Origin: Kibdelosporangium aridum
GTDB taxonomy: Bacteria > Actinomycetota > Actinomycetes > Mycobacteriales > Pseudonocardiaceae
DNA: 64,000 nucleotides
Assembly (NCBI RefSeq): GCF_900176515.1
Contig: NZ_FWXV01000001.1
Location: forward strand, 744,001-808,000
Direction of reading: 5' to 3'
Positions 1-7,485 of the stretch are shown here, one piece after another. Made by a program: the position numbers and the translations under genes. Below the pieces are notes generated by a model. That model did no database searches and was not told the origin of the DNA. It saw only the letters and a program-made list of their open reading frames with translations. Position 1 is the first letter of the stretch; the number at the start of each line of letters is the position of its first letter.

Positions 1-1
1 G

Positions 2-634
2 CCGCGTGAGCGCGGCAAACTCCACCAGGAATTCCTTGATGGACTGCGGGAAGCGCGCAGGCACCCGTGGTTCCTTGCCGGACTCGGCGCGTTGGCCCTC
101 ACAGCCGCCGTGGGGCAGACCGCGATCGCCGTCGCGTTGCCGCTGGTCAGCCGGGACCGATACGGCACGGAATTCGTTCTGGCCGCGGGAACGACCGCGT
201 ATTCGGTCGGTGCCCTGGCCGGCGCGTTGATCATTGCGCGGTGGCGGCCACGCAACCAGGGCTGGGCGGCGTTCGGCGGCCTCGCCCTGTTCGGGTTCGC
301 GCCGCTGAGCATGCTGTTTCCAGTGCACCCGGTCGTGATCGTGGCCGCCTTCGTCGCGGTCGGGATCGGCATCGAACTGTTCAACGTGCCGTGGTTCACC
401 GCGATGCAACGGGAAGTCGAGCCGGACAAGCTGGCCCGCGTGTCCTCATTGGACTTCCTGATCTCCTACGGACTGGCCCCCGTCGGGCTCGCCCTGATCG
501 TGCCGGCGATCGACGGGTACGGCTTGAGCGCGGTGCTCGCCGTGTGTGCCGCGATGTGTTTCCTCGCACCGGCAGCGGCCGCGTTGGTACCGAGTTCACG
601 GCACCTGTCGGTCAAGACTCCGCGATCCGCTTGA
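2..634 (+). CDS. MFS transporter, C-terminal part (cut by window edge)
   Basis: The reading frame is open from the first bases of the window, so the N-terminal half lies outside. The visible ~210 residues hold alternating hydrophobic segments (for example FVLAAGTTAYSVGALAGALI and VIVAAFVAVGIGIELFNVPW), each joined by short basic loops such as RWRPRNQ. This is the C-terminal six-helix half expected of a major facilitator efflux protein. The NVPWFTAMQREVEPDKLARV stretch resembles the cytoplasmic loop of drug-efflux MFS members related to enterobactin/macrolide exporters. The substrate cannot be told. The last 23 bases overlap the convergent ArsR gene. Confidence 0.8.
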   Translation, partial: PRERGKLHQEFLDGLREARRHPWFLAGLGALALTAAVGQTAIAVALPLVSRDRYGTEFVLAAGTTAYSVGALAGALIIARWRPRNQGWAAFGGLALFGFAPLSMLFPVHPVVIVAAFVAVGIGIELFNVPWFTAMQREVEPDKLARVSSLDFLISYGLAPVGLALIVPAIDGYGLSAVLAVCAAMCFLAPAAAALVPSSRHLSVKTPRSA

Positions 635-929
635 TGGTCCGCAGTCGACGGTCCCATTCGTCGGCGAGGCCCGCCATCCAGGTCGCGGTCGAGGCCAACC
701 GATCGGATTTGACCGAATAGCGCACCTCACGGCCGTGCCGCCCGCCGTCGACCAGGCCTGCCTGCTGCAGCACGGACAGGTGTTTGACGATCGCTTGCCT
801 GGTCACCGGGACGTCGGTGGCCAGTGTGGTCGCAGTGGCCTCGCCGCGGGTGGCGAGGGCGTCCAGCAGGCGTCGACGGGTCGGATCCGCTAGCGCCGCC
901 AGCACCTCGTCGACACCGTTGGTCATCAT
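612..929 (-). CDS. ArsR-family transcriptional regulator
   Basis: A 105-residue winged-helix repressor-type protein. The core LADPTRRRLLDALATRGEAT is the first helix pair of ArsR proteins, and VPVTRQAIVKHLSVLQQAGL is the recognition helix-turn-helix, followed by a wing containing GREVRYSV. No Cys-rich metal site is seen, so it belongs with the metal-independent members usually paired with SRPBCC (AHSA1) proteins. It is the second gene of a two-gene unit, starting 9 bp after the SRPBCC stop. ATG at 929 is followed at once by a second ATG at 926; GGGAG lies just upstream of both. Confidence 0.88.
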   Translation of the reverse strand: MMTNGVDEVLAALADPTRRRLLDALATRGEATATTLATDVPVTRQAIVKHLSVLQQAGLVDGGRHGREVRYSVKSDRLASTATWMAGLADEWDRRLRTIKRIAES

Positions 930-938
930 CCGCTCCCG

Positions 939-1364
939 TCAGGCCTCGACGTACGCCCGCAGTTCGTCGAGTTCACGGTGCCATCCTTCCGTGTTCTCCT
1001 TGACCGCCAGTTCCTGATCCCCGCTAAGCGCGGTGAAGCCGCTCTCGATGACCCGCAGGCGCGTTCCGTCGCCGTCCTCGGACAGGGTGAACTCGACCAG
1101 CGTCTGGTTGCCCGGTGCGGGATCGGTGTCGGCAGGACGAGCCCACCAGTAGGAGAACCGATGCGGCGGCTCGACGGCTGCCACCTTGCCGTGGAACCGT
1201 CCGTGCGGCGCCCAGCCGAAGACGATCGCGCCACCTGGCCGCAGGTCGACTTCGGCCTCATCGCCGAACCACTCCTTGATGTGCTTTTCCTCGGTCAACG
1301 CGGCCCACACCTTGTCGATGGACGCGGAGATGGTGATGTCGCGCTGAATGGTGTCGGAAACCAT
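939..1364 (-). CDS. SRPBCC (AHSA1/CalC-like) domain protein
   Basis: A 141-residue START-like protein. The N-terminus (RDITISASIDKVWAALTEEK) is the usual beta1-alpha1 of AHSA1 proteins. HIKEWFG, the RPGG turn and the closing GWHRELDELRAYVEA helix complete the single-domain fold. Such proteins bind small hydrophobic ligands, and the AHSA1/ArsR pairing is common in actinobacteria. The ATG at 1364 is preferred over longer in-frame starts because GAGGAGGG precedes it at good spacing and because the longer versions run through the operator palindromes. It is first in the unit, with the ArsR gene downstream. It is transcribed away from the TetR gene across a 107-bp shared control region. Confidence 0.85.
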   Translation of the reverse strand: MVSDTIQRDITISASIDKVWAALTEEKHIKEWFGDEAEVDLRPGGAIVFGWAPHGRFHGKVAAVEPPHRFSYWWARPADTDPAPGNQTLVEFTLSEDGDGTRLRVIESGFTALSGDQELAVKENTEGWHRELDELRAYVEA

Positions 1365-1383
1365 GAACCCTCCTCGGTTGATA

Positions 1384-1435
1384 TGCAACCCAATAGTTGC
1401 ACATCGCACCGCTATGTGCAACCGGTGAGTTGCAC
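1384..1435. promoter_or_regulatory. Two tandem palindromic operators between SRPBCC and tetR
   Basis: TGCAAC-N6-GTTGCA occurs at 1384-1401 and again, with 7-base arms GTGCAAC-N6-GTTGCAC, at 1416-1435. The centres are 33 bp apart, close to three helical turns. They lie in the divergent control region and end 36 bp before the tetR start, which suggests an autoregulated TetR repressor that also controls the SRPBCC-ArsR unit. Confidence 0.7.
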
Positions 1436-1471
1436 GTCGGAAAGTGCGTGCACGCAAGATATGCTGCGGAA

Positions 1472-2080
1472 ATGAGCGGACTGCGTGAACGCAAGAAGAT
1501 CGCTACCCGGGAGGCCCTCAGCGCTGCGGCGCTGCGGCTGGCGCTGGAGCGTGGTCCGGAGAACGTCCGCGTCGACGATATCGCCGAGGCCGCGGGCGTG
1601 TCGCCCAGGACGTACAACAACTACTTCTCCAGCCGTGAGCAGGCCATCGTCGCGGCGATTGGTGCCGAGCGTGCCCACGGGATCGCGGATGCGCTGCTCG
1701 CGCGCCCGGCCGAAGAGTCCCTGGCCGAGGCGGTCGTGGCGGCCATCGCTGAGCAGTACACCAGTGAGCCGGCGGGTGACGCGCTCACGTTGATCACCAC
1801 CGCGCCCGCGTTGCGGGAGGAGTACGTCAAGACGGTCCTGTCGATCGAATCGCCCCTCGCATCCGCCATCGCGGCCCGGACCGGCGTCGACGACGAACTG
1901 GCCACAGCGGTGCTCGCCGCGGCGATCTCGGCGGCGGCCAGGGTCGCGGTTGAGCGATGGATTACTCGTACGGAGTCAGGTCTTGTTGTCGTGCCCGCGA
2001 TTCCATTGGCTGATCTTCTGCGGAATGCGTTGTTCCACCTGGCTCCGGCAATGGATGCGCTTGTTTCACGGGAGCGCTGA
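1472..2080 (+). CDS. TetR-family transcriptional regulator
   Basis: A 202-residue regulator. The N-terminal DNA-binding domain is clear: RERKKIATREALSAAALRLA (helix 1), then VDDIAEAAGVSPRTYNNYFS as the helix-turn-helix, then the conserved REQAIVAAI. The remaining all-helical part is the ligand-binding and dimerisation domain; its inducer is unknown. ATG at 1472 places the start directly before the DNA-binding domain. An upstream in-frame start at 1397 would put the operator palindromes inside the coding region and is rejected. It is divergent from the SRPBCC-ArsR unit. Confidence 0.9.
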   Translation: MSGLRERKKIATREALSAAALRLALERGPENVRVDDIAEAAGVSPRTYNNYFSSREQAIVAAIGAERAHGIADALLARPAEESLAEAVVAAIAEQYTSEPAGDALTLITTAPALREEYVKTVLSIESPLASAIAARTGVDDELATAVLAAAISAAARVAVERWITRTESGLVVVPAIPLADLLRNALFHLAPAMDALVSRER

Positions 2081-2212
2081 ACCCCACTCAAAAACACGGC
2101 AAGCAACATCGGACAACTCAAGAAGCCTTGCGAAGCCACACCCGGCGTGGATACTCTCGGCCGGGACGTGCGGGAGGGACCTGTTCTCTGGGGTGAGAGG
2201 TGGGTCGTCCAG

Positions 2213-2698
2213 GTGGACAACGAAGTTTTCCGGTCATTCAACGCGGTGCCGGGCGTGTGCGCGGCGCAGGTTGATGCGCGCGGAGTGGTGGTGAAGGCCA
2301 GCCAGCAGCTCTACCGGCGGCTCGGCTGTCACCCGGACGACCTTCGCGGACGGTACTTCATGGACGTCGTCCGGCGTGACGGGCTGCGCGGCGAGACGAT
2401 CATCGTGATGGTCGAATCCGAGCAGGAGCGCCGGCCGGAGACCACTGGCGGCGGCACAAAAAAGATACTGACCAAAATGGACTCGCGGATTCTCGAAGGT
2501 GTCGCGGCGGGCGTGTCGACGGCCAAACTCGCGGTGATGGTCGATCTCAGCCGTGGTGGCGTGGAATACCACGTGACGAATCTGCTGCGGAAACTTCGCG
2601 CCCCCAATCGGACTTCGCTGGTGTCCAAGGCTTATGCGGAGGGGATTCTCGAGGCGGGGACGTGGCCGCCGAAGGTGGTACCCGACTTCGTGAAGTAG
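2213..2698 (+). CDS. PAS-LuxR family transcriptional regulator (PimM-like)
   Basis: About 161 residues from GTG 2213, which has AGAGGTGG upstream; an alternative GTG at 2147 has no visible ribosome site. The N-terminal half (FRSFNAVPGVCAAQVDARG to the FMDVVRRDG region) is a short PAS sensor. The C-terminal half (TKMDSRILEGVAAGVSTAKL then LSRGGVEYHVTNLLRKLRAP) is a LuxR-type helix-turn-helix. This two-domain plan and the EYHVTxLLRKL recognition helix are typical of PimM/NysRIV regulators that activate polyene macrolide clusters. No polyketide genes are nearby, so the target is elsewhere or not a polyene. The carbonic anhydrase gene starts 11 bp later and may be co-transcribed. Confidence 0.8.
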   Translation: MDNEVFRSFNAVPGVCAAQVDARGVVVKASQQLYRRLGCHPDDLRGRYFMDVVRRDGLRGETIIVMVESEQERRPETTGGGTKKILTKMDSRILEGVAAGVSTAKLAVMVDLSRGGVEYHVTNLLRKLRAPNRTSLVSKAYAEGILEAGTWPPKVVPDFVK

Positions 2699-2709
2699 GT
2701 TCTGCGGGC

Positions 2710-3228
2710 ATGCCGCTGTTCTCCTTCGAAGGCAAGAGCCCGCAGGTCCACCCGTCCGCCTGGATCGCACCCACGGCCACCCTGGTCGGTGACGTGATCG
2801 TCGAAGCCGGCGCTTCGGTCTGGTACGGCGCGGTGATCCGCGCGGACTTCGGCCGGATCGTGATCCGTGAGGGCGCCAACGTCCAGGACAACGCGGTCAT
2901 CCACGTCGGCCCGAACGGCTGCTCGGTCGGCCGCGGCGCGACCGTCGGGCACCTCTGCCTGGTCCACGACTGCGTGATCGGTGACTACGCCATCGTCGGC
3001 AACGGTTCGACTGTGCTGGATGGTTCGCGCGTCGGGGAACGGGCCATGATCGCGGCCGGGTCGACGGTGACTCCGGCTTCAGAGGTCCCGGCCGAGGTGA
3101 TGGCGATGGGATCGCCGGCCAAACGCCATATCCCGCTCACCGACAGCGCGCGCGAGTGGATCGACACGAATCCGTCGCTGTACCAGGAGCTAGCCCGCCG
3201 GCATGCGGCGGGCATCGCTGAGGTGTGA
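2710..3228 (+). CDS. Gamma-class carbonic anhydrase-like hexapeptide protein
   Basis: A 172-residue left-handed beta-helix protein. Hexapeptide repeats run from about residue 20 to 130 (SAWIAPTATLVGDV, GASVWYGAVIRADFGRI, GANVQDNAVIHVG). The three zinc-ligand histidines of gamma-carbonic anhydrases are present: one in NAVIHVG, and two spaced five residues apart in GHLCLVHDC. MAMGSPAKRHIPL is the usual loop before the C-terminal helix. It probably hydrates CO2 as a trimer, though the PaaY/YrdA relatives may have other roles. The ATG at 2710 is used because the frame upstream matches nothing. It ends 3 bp before the convergent hydrolase gene. Confidence 0.85.
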   Translation: MPLFSFEGKSPQVHPSAWIAPTATLVGDVIVEAGASVWYGAVIRADFGRIVIREGANVQDNAVIHVGPNGCSVGRGATVGHLCLVHDCVIGDYAIVGNGSTVLDGSRVGERAMIAAGSTVTPASEVPAEVMAMGSPAKRHIPLTDSAREWIDTNPSLYQELARRHAAGIAEV

Positions 3229-3231
3229 CGG

Positions 3232-4101
3232 TCAGCCCTTGTCGAGGACTTCACGCAGCTTGGCCGCGAACGCCTCGGGCTGACCGGCGTATCCGAACTC
3301 CTCGCCGAGGAAGCCGCCGTGGTGGCTCGGGAACACGGTCACCTCCTGGCCGAGCAGTTCGGCGGTGGCGACCGCGGTGCGTCCGGTGAAGACGTCCTTG
3401 GACTCCTCACCCACGGCGATCACCACGCGCGTCGAGGCGGTGGTCAGCGCCTCGACGTCGGGCCGGTACTGGACGATGGCGATGGCCCGGTCGGACAGCA
3501 GCGGGTCGTCACGCTTGCCGTCGTCCTCGGTCGGCATCCCGAACTGGGCGGGATCGGCTGGCGGCTGGGCGAAGTACTCGTCGGTGAACTCGCCTTTCCA
3601 CGCCGTCATGCCGATGAAGGTCGCCATCCCGGCGCCGAAGCCCTTGGCCTGGTACGCCTCCAAATACCCGTTCAGCGCGCGTTCGGCTGCGGGCGCGTCG
3701 GGCAGTACGTGGATGAGCGGTGGCTCGTGCGCCACCAGCGTGACCACGTCACTCGGGTACGCCGCGACCCACGCGAGCGCGGTCACCGCGCCACCGCTGC
3801 TGGCGAACACCTCAACCGGGCCCGCACCGAGCGCCTCGACCAGAGCGTGCAGATCGCCTGCCTGGACTTCAGGTCTGCTGTCGACCCGGCCGTCTTTGCG
3901 GTTGCTGCGGCCAAGCCCACGCGGGTCGTACGTGACCACTGTGCGGTCAGGGAAGTACGAGGCCAGCCGGGTGAACCCGGTGGCGTCCATCGGCTGGCCG
4001 ATCATGAACAACAGCGGCCGTCCGTCCGCTGTCGGCAGCGGTCCGTGCAGGTCGTACGCGAGGTCGACCTCGGCGGTTTCCAGGATGTGCGTCGTCACCA
4101 T
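3232..4101 (-). CDS. Alpha/beta hydrolase
   Basis: About 289 residues. GQPMDATGFTRLASYFPDRTVVTYDPRGLGRS is the usual strand 3/oxyanion part. EVFASSGGAVTAL is the nucleophile elbow, with Ala in place of the first Gly, and PSHHGGFLG supplies the late His. This sub-group is common in actinobacteria and its substrates are undefined. ATG 4101 has AAGGG at a suitable distance; an in-frame ATG at 4134 would add 11 residues. It is convergent with the carbonic anhydrase gene and follows the GT87 gene on the same strand. Confidence 0.85.
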   Translation of the reverse strand: MVTTHILETAEVDLAYDLHGPLPTADGRPLLFMIGQPMDATGFTRLASYFPDRTVVTYDPRGLGRSNRKDGRVDSRPEVQAGDLHALVEALGAGPVEVFASSGGAVTALAWVAAYPSDVVTLVAHEPPLIHVLPDAPAAERALNGYLEAYQAKGFGAGMATFIGMTAWKGEFTDEYFAQPPADPAQFGMPTEDDGKRDDPLLSDRAIAIVQYRPDVEALTTASTRVVIAVGEESKDVFTGRTAVATAELLGQEVTVFPSHHGGFLGEEFGYAGQPEAFAAKLREVLDKG

Positions 4102-4152
4102 GACAGTAAGACCCTTCGAGTGTCCCAAACTCATCGGACCCTACGTCAGTGA

Positions 4153-5403
4153 TCAGTCCAGACCTGACAACTCCGGTGAATTGCTCCGGCCGGACAGCGA
4201 CAAGGACGCATTCTGCTTGGAAACGCGGATCGCGAGGACGACGAGCACCGCGACGGCGAAGATGGGATAGCTGCTACCTGCTATCTGCTGCAGCGCGTCC
4301 CAGCCTTGCTCGCGATTGACCGTGTTCGGCCACCACCAGTGCGCCGACAGCGAGAACACCACCAGCCCGGCGGCCGCGAGCACCTTCGAATGCCAGGCGA
4401 GTGCCAGCAGCAGCGGCACGCACCAGACCCAGTGGTGCGACCACGAAATAGGCGAGACAAGCAGCATGATCAGCGCGTTGATGCCCATCGCCAGCGCGAC
4501 TTTGCCGTCCGCGAGCACAGTGCGCATCGCGAAGATGCCCAGCACGAGCACCACGGCGCACAACCCGATCCAGACCACGCTGCGCAGCGGCGGTTCCCCG
4601 CCGAGCCGGAGCAGCACGGCCAGAATGGACTGATTTCCGGCATATCCGGCACCGACCCGGTCACTGCCGAACATCGCGCCTGTCCAGAACTTGACCGAGT
4701 TCTCCCACGAGATCAGCGCACCGATGACGCCGAACGCGACGAAGGACAACACAGCGGTCACCGCGGCCCGGAAATCGCGCCTGAGCAGCAGGAACAGCAG
4801 GAAGGCCAGCGGGGTCAGCTTGATCGCCGCGGCCAGCCCGATCAGCAGGCCCCGAGGCCAGCGCGGCGACTTGACCAGCAGGTCGAGCACGACCAGCGCC
4901 ATCAGGAAGATGTTGACCTGGCCGAAGAAGATGTGGTCCCGGACCGGCTCGATGAACAGCGCGAACGGCAGCAGCGCCGCGGTGAGCCACCAGGGGTTCG
5001 ACGCGCCGATCGACCGCAGTACCAGGACGATCACGAGGGCGACCAACGCGATTGTCAGCAGCGTCCACAGCGCACTGGCCACACCGAACGGCAATATGCC
5101 GAGCGGCGCGAGGAACGCGGCCGCGAACGGCGGGTACAGGAACGGGAGGCTGATCCCGACCTGGGTCTCCGGCATCCGGCCGTAGAGATCGCCGCCGTCC
5201 CACCAGACCTTGAGCCCGATCCGGTAGGCGTCGATGTCGATCCGGTAGACGTCGAAACTCAGGCCGCCACCGGGAGTGCGGGCGGTCAGCATCCACAACA
5301 AGGCGAACAGATTGAGCGCGGTCACGACGACGACGCCGAGCGCGGTTGGTCGCCCAACGGCCCGTAGCAGGCTCAACGTGTGTCCCCCCGACCCTGAATG
5401 CAA
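4153..5403 (-). CDS. GT87 (DUF2029) polyprenyl-phosphomannose-dependent mannosyltransferase
   Basis: A 416-residue integral membrane protein with about ten hydrophobic segments. The first outside loop carries DIDAYRIG, the acidic motif of GT-C glycosyltransferases of family 87. FLYPPFAAAFLAPLG, HIFFGQVNIFLMALV, AAAIKLTPL and ISWSHHWVW are all landmarks of the DUF2029 family. Known members add alpha-1,2-mannose to phosphatidylinositol mannosides or lipomannan from polyprenol-phosphate mannose on the outer face of the membrane. Such a cell-envelope role fits a mycolata-related or Pseudonocardiales host, but the exact acceptor is unknown. It is a single gene with its own ~170-bp upstream region. 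Confidence 0.88.
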   Translation of the reverse strand: MHSGSGGHTLSLLRAVGRPTALGVVVVTALNLFALLWMLTARTPGGGLSFDVYRIDIDAYRIGLKVWWDGGDLYGRMPETQVGISLPFLYPPFAAAFLAPLGILPFGVASALWTLLTIALVALVIVLVLRSIGASNPWWLTAALLPFALFIEPVRDHIFFGQVNIFLMALVVLDLLVKSPRWPRGLLIGLAAAIKLTPLAFLLFLLLRRDFRAAVTAVLSFVAFGVIGALISWENSVKFWTGAMFGSDRVGAGYAGNQSILAVLLRLGGEPPLRSVVWIGLCAVVLVLGIFAMRTVLADGKVALAMGINALIMLLVSPISWSHHWVWCVPLLLALAWHSKVLAAAGLVVFSLSAHWWWPNTVNREQGWDALQQIAGSSYPIFAVAVLVVLAIRVSKQNASLSLSGRSNSPELSGLD

Positions 5404-5572
5404 GTCACCTAACCCGTGGCTTCCAGATCCGTGCTTTCCCTCTACGAGGAATAGATGCCGTAGCGGTGCAAAAGGTTGGTTCAGGTGAGCATGATCATAC
5501 TCGGATCACACACGCCCAAGACCGTTGTCGAGGGTATCGGACGGGTGAGATGCGCTTTCACGCACGGCGTGG

Positions 5573-6241
5573 TCAGCTGCCGCGGACCGCGCGGACGGTC
5601 GCGGCGACCGGGCTGAGCATGAGCCAGGTGGGCAGGCTGCGGATGACCCATCGGGCACCGGTCAGGCCGATGGATCCGGCCTTGACGGCGTCAAGCAGTT
5701 CGATCTCACCCTCCCACATGCGGTAGAGGGTCGGCAGGTCGGCGCTGAGCACGGCGTCGATGTCGAAGCCGGGGTCGGTGTAGCAGATGGAGGCGTCGCC
5801 CGGCTCGAGCACGAGCCAGAACTGTCTGCGCCGGTCGGTGACGTCGATTTGGATGACGGCGCGTTTGACCAGCTCACTGGTGTCGATGCGGCCGTGCATC
5901 CACCACATCAGCACCTCGGGATCCAGTTCGTAAGGCTGCGGGTCGCCGAACGCGTACCGTGCGCCCCACTCGCCGAGACTGAAGACGATCGGCCGAAGGT
6001 CCGTCCCCGCTTTGGTGAGCGCGTAGCCGTCGTCGGTCCGCGTGACCAGGCCGGCCTTGTGCAGCTGGCGGAGGCGCTGGGCGAGCAGCGCCCGGGAGAT
6101 CCCGGGCAGGCCGCGTGCGAGCTCGTTGAACCGGGTGGAGCCGATCAGCATGTCGCGCACGATGAGCAACGTCCACCGGTCGCCGAGCAACTCGACGGCG
6201 CGGACGATCGGGCAGTACTGGGCGTAGGTCCGCATGTTCAT
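5573..6241 (-). CDS. HxlR-family transcriptional regulator with C-terminal SCP2-like domain
   Basis: A 222-residue protein. The N-terminal ~100 residues are a HxlR winged helix: CPIVRAVELLGDRWTLLIVRDM, then GISRALLAQRLRQLHKAGLV, with the early Cys and the WTLLIVRD signature. The C-terminal part (VLMWWMHGRIDTSEL, FWLVLEPGDASICYTDPGFD) resembles the SCP2-type extension found in many actinobacterial members. It is divergent from the acyl-CoA dehydrogenase gene across 86 bp, so it probably controls that gene. A second in-frame ATG lies two codons downstream. Confidence 0.88.
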   Translation of the reverse strand: MNMRTYAQYCPIVRAVELLGDRWTLLIVRDMLIGSTRFNELARGLPGISRALLAQRLRQLHKAGLVTRTDDGYALTKAGTDLRPIVFSLGEWGARYAFGDPQPYELDPEVLMWWMHGRIDTSELVKRAVIQIDVTDRRRQFWLVLEPGDASICYTDPGFDIDAVLSADLPTLYRMWEGEIELLDAVKAGSIGLTGARWVIRSLPTWLMLSPVAATVRAVRGS

Positions 6242-6327
6242 ATGTCGTGACCAGGCACGATATCCGTTACGCCGGGTTCAGTTTTAGAACTACCTGTGCG
6301 CCGCGGACGTTCTTACCGTCGTGAGCC

Positions 6328-7485
6328 ATGACGACCATGACGCTTCAAACAGGCACATACCCAACACCAGTCCGGCCCGACGACACCCGGTTCGTCGACC
6401 TGGCAGCCCGAGTCGGCGCGATCGCCGCGGAGCACGCGGCCTCGCATGACCGGGACGCGACCTTCGTGGCCGAGGCATACGCGGCGATGCAGGAGTACGG
6501 CTACCTAGCCCTCGCGGTTCCCGCAGAGTTAGGCGGCTTAGGCGCGACAATCCGCCAAGTCTGTTACGCCCAAGCGGAACTGGCCCGCCACGACGGCGCG
6601 ACAGCGTTGTCGGCCGCGATGCACAACTATCTGACGTTGATGCAGTGCTATCGCCGTCGAATGGGTGCTGGTGACGCCGAGACCGTGTTGCGGAAGGTCG
6701 CCGAGGGCATGGTGATCGCGACAAGCGGAGGCTCAGACTGGCTCTGGCCGACGACAGTCGCGATCCCCACAGACGACGGCTACCGCGTGACGGGCCGGAA
6801 AGCCTTCTGCAGCCAGGCACCCCGGGCGAACGTGGTGTCGACGAGCGCGGTGCTGCCGGACCAGTCGGAGGTCTTGCACTTCAGCGTGCCCTTGGACGCG
6901 CCCGGCGTCCGGATCGAGGAAACCTGGGACACGGTGGGGATGCGCGGCACGGCGAGCCATGACGTCGTTCTCGAGGACGTCTTGGTGCCTTCTGGCAAGA
7001 TCGTGGGCCGTCGGGCCTACGGCGAGTTCGGCGTGCCGCTGCTGGCCGCGACTGTCCACTTCGCACCTGTGGTGGGCGCTACGTACTTCGGAATTGCCGC
7101 CGGGGCCAGGGATCTCGCTGTCTCAAAGGTCTCTGTCGATCGCCGGGCGGCACAGGTGCACCGGCAGGTCGGGTTGATGGACGCCAAGCTTCGGGGTGCT
7201 TGGTGGGCGCTGATGGGCTCTCTTGACGAACTGGGCACGGAGTACACCGTGAACCCGGAGACTTTGACGACCGTGATGCTTGCCAAGCGCCAAGCCGTCG
7301 TTGAGGCCGTCGAGGTCGTCAACCTGGCGATGGATTTGCTCGGTGGGCGGTCTTTCTTCCGTCGCGCGGGGTTGGAGCGGGCTTTCCGGGACGTTCGTGC
7401 GGGCACCTTCCACCCGCTGAACCCCGAGGTCACGTTGTCCTACGCGGGCAAGGTGGCACTCGGGGACACCGGGGTCACCGAATAG
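6328..7485 (+). CDS. Acyl-CoA dehydrogenase family protein
   Basis: A 385-residue flavoprotein. The N-terminal helical part has YGYLALAVPAELGGLGA. The middle beta domain has GMVIATSGGSDWLWPTT and GMRGTASHDVVLEDVLVP. The C-terminal four-helix part has VNLAMDLLGGRSFFRRAGLERAFRDVRAG, which binds FAD across the subunit. It should oxidise an acyl-CoA or a related thioester; the usual catalytic Glu is not obvious, so a two-component monooxygenase-like (HsaA/DszC-type) role is also possible. Two TTA codons lie close together near base 6526-6540, so translation may depend on a bldA-type leucyl tRNA. It is probably regulated by the divergent HxlR. Its last 11 bases overlap the convergent flavin oxidase gene. 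Confidence 0.85.
   Translation: MTTMTLQTGTYPTPVRPDDTRFVDLAARVGAIAAEHAASHDRDATFVAEAYAAMQEYGYLALAVPAELGGLGATIRQVCYAQAELARHDGATALSAAMHNYLTLMQCYRRRMGAGDAETVLRKVAEGMVIATSGGSDWLWPTTVAIPTDDGYRVTGRKAFCSQAPRANVVSTSAVLPDQSEVLHFSVPLDAPGVRIEETWDTVGMRGTASHDVVLEDVLVPSGKIVGRRAYGEFGVPLLAATVHFAPVVGATYFGIAAGARDLAVSKVSVDRRAAQVHRQVGLMDAKLRGAWWALMGSLDELGTEYTVNPETLTTVMLAKRQAVVEAVEVVNLAMDLLGGRSFFRRAGLERAFRDVRAGTFHPLNPEVTLSYAGKVALGDTGVTE

Noticed and set aside
6276..6296. AGTTTTAGAACT inverted repeat as the HxlR operator
   Set aside because: Arms are only four bases and the site is single; too weak to claim beyond noting that it lies in the divergent region.
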